Made by a program: the position numbers and the translations under genes. From assembly GCA_905221605.1 (NCBI GenBank), contig CAJNDS010002369.1, forward strand, positions 402,033 to 466,032: DNA of 64,000 bases, read 5' to 3'. The notes beneath the pieces are model-generated. The model saw only the letters and a program-made list of their open reading frames with translations, was not told the DNA's origin and searched no databases. Numbering within the stretch: the first letter of the stretch is position 1; the number at the start of each line of letters is the position of its first letter. Source of the stretch: Symbiodinium natans (taxonomy: Eukaryota > Sar > Dinophyceae > Suessiales > Symbiodiniaceae). This document shows, in pieces, positions 62,955-64,000 of the stretch.

Positions 62955-63570
62955 TCAATTTCCCTCCCTATCTCTTATGTTGCTTTTCCTTCTTGTGGGG
63001 TGTCCCTGTTTCTCTTGAAGATGCAGAAAACGATTGAAAAGGACACCCGTTCCATCGCCCATGTGTAGGGAAAGAGAGAGAATCATGAGCATCAGCTGGG
63101 CTTGCTGCCAATCCAACATGGGCGTCCCTTTTAATCGCATTCTGTGTCCTTTTTTCTCGCTTGAAGATGCAGAAAACGATCCAAAAGCACATCTGTTGGA
63201 GGAAGAGAGAAGGAGAGAGGAGAGATACCAAGGATTGCATATTTAATGGGAAGAGCAAGGAAGAGAATAGAAGACAGATGAATAGAGAAGAGGGAGAGAC
63301 AAAACAAGGCGCAGAGAAGATTGCACTCTTCTTTATCTATTCTCTCTCCCTTGTTTCTCCCTTCCCTCTTTCTTTTCGAAATGAGAAAAACAAAAAGGAA
63401 GAACTATGAGAAGGAGAAGAGTAAGGAAAGGAACAGAAGAGATAGGCCGAGAGGATGAATATGATGGAGTATTATGGAAAGGCTCACGCGCAAGGAGTCA
63501 CCCTCTGCTTACCTTTCCACTGCTTTATCATATGAGTTCCTTTCTTGTGTTTTATCAGTTAAAAGGAAGC
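62955..63570. repeat. Segmental duplication, copy 2
   Basis: Partner of 62072-62690. Very few substitutions suggest a recent event. The right end passes directly into the 55-bp satellite. Confidence 0.9.
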
Positions 63571-63605
63571 AGAAGAGCAGGGAACAGCAAAAATTGAGCC
63601 CAACA

Positions 63606-64000
63606 TTTTAGGACCAGGCCTTGCGACCTGACTCTTTGGAGCAAATATCGATTCCAAAATCTTAGGGACCAGGGCTTGCGATGTTACTCTTTGGAGCAAG
63701 AAATGAGCCCAAAATCTTAAAGACCGGGGCTTGCGATTTCACCTTTTGGAGCAAATACTGGGCCCAAAAATCTTAGGGACCAGGGCTTGCAATTTGACTC
63801 CGTGGAGCACAAATCGACCCCGAAATCTTAGGGACCAGGGCTTGCGATTTGACTCTGTGGAGCACAAATCGACCCCGAAAACTTAGGGACCAGGGCTTGC
63901 GATTTGACTCTTTGGAGCAAGAATCGACCCAAAAATCTAAGGGACCAGGGCTTGCGATTTTACTCTTTGGCGCAAAAACTGGGCCCCAAATCTTAGGGAC
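63606..64000. repeat. 55-bp satellite, at least 7 copies, open at the edge
   Basis: The phrase ATCTTAGGGACCAGGGCTTG recurs at 54-56 bp steps (63660, 63715, 63771, 63826, 63881, 63936, 63991), followed by CGATTTGACTCTTTGGAGCA. The array continues past the end of the window. Confidence 0.93.

Larger units (their letters stand above)
60960..63590. repeat. Purine-rich repeat family block
   Basis: Related modules rich in GAGAAGAGGGAGAG, with phrases such as AAGGAGTCACC (61327, 62580, 63495) and GCGCAAAGAAGATGG. Open frames here repeat from copy to copy and look non-coding. No telomere-type repeat and no exon-like patch was seen. Confidence 0.8.

Noticed and set aside
63606..64000. CRISPR array
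   Set aside because: The 55-bp units are contiguous and vary throughout; there are no unique spacers.
1..64000. Dinoflagellate spliced-leader genes or relics
   Set aside because: I looked for the TTTTGGCTCAAG end on both strands and did not find it, but by eye only.

Overview
The window looks like nuclear DNA of a dinoflagellate, possibly a Symbiodiniaceae or Polarella-type genome. The grounds are plant/dinoflagellate-type TTTAGGG repeats scattered in both orientations, one recognisable nuclear gene broken into short exons with AG|G acceptors and at least one likely GC or GA donor, and apparent coding on one strand over most of the window. I saw no dinoflagellate spliced leader, tRNA or rRNA, so the organism is inferred.

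From 0 to about 50.9 kb and from about 56.4 to 60.9 kb the layout is a mosaic. Unique patches of 50-200 bp, many readable as exons on the minus strand, alternate with short tracts of TTTAGGG or CCCTAAA and their variants. The only gene named with confidence is a nucleoside hydrolase (IUNH family) at about 27.1-29.8 kb, in seven pieces on the minus strand. Its introns hold telomere-like tracts, two short inverted-repeat transposons and an AT-rich palindrome. It acts as the internal control that this kind of patch can be a real exon. The other candidate exons are unidentified. They were picked by eye from six frames and probably belong to several tail-to-head genes.

From about 51.0 to 56.4 kb the texture changes and telomere-like tracts disappear. 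This block holds a foldback repeat, a degenerate CTAATTTGGGG array, an intronless but frameshifted minus-strand gene (52.0-53.1 kb), a 2.4-kb minisatellite of about 36-bp units with an internal inverted segment, AGATCT-rich repeats and a 74-base poly-G run. A 44-bp direct repeat lies near both ends of its central 4 kb.

From 60.96 kb to the end there are only repeats: a purine-rich family with a duplicated segment of about 0.6 kb, then a 55-bp satellite running off the window. MITE families, AT and GA microsatellites and homopolymer runs are scattered throughout.
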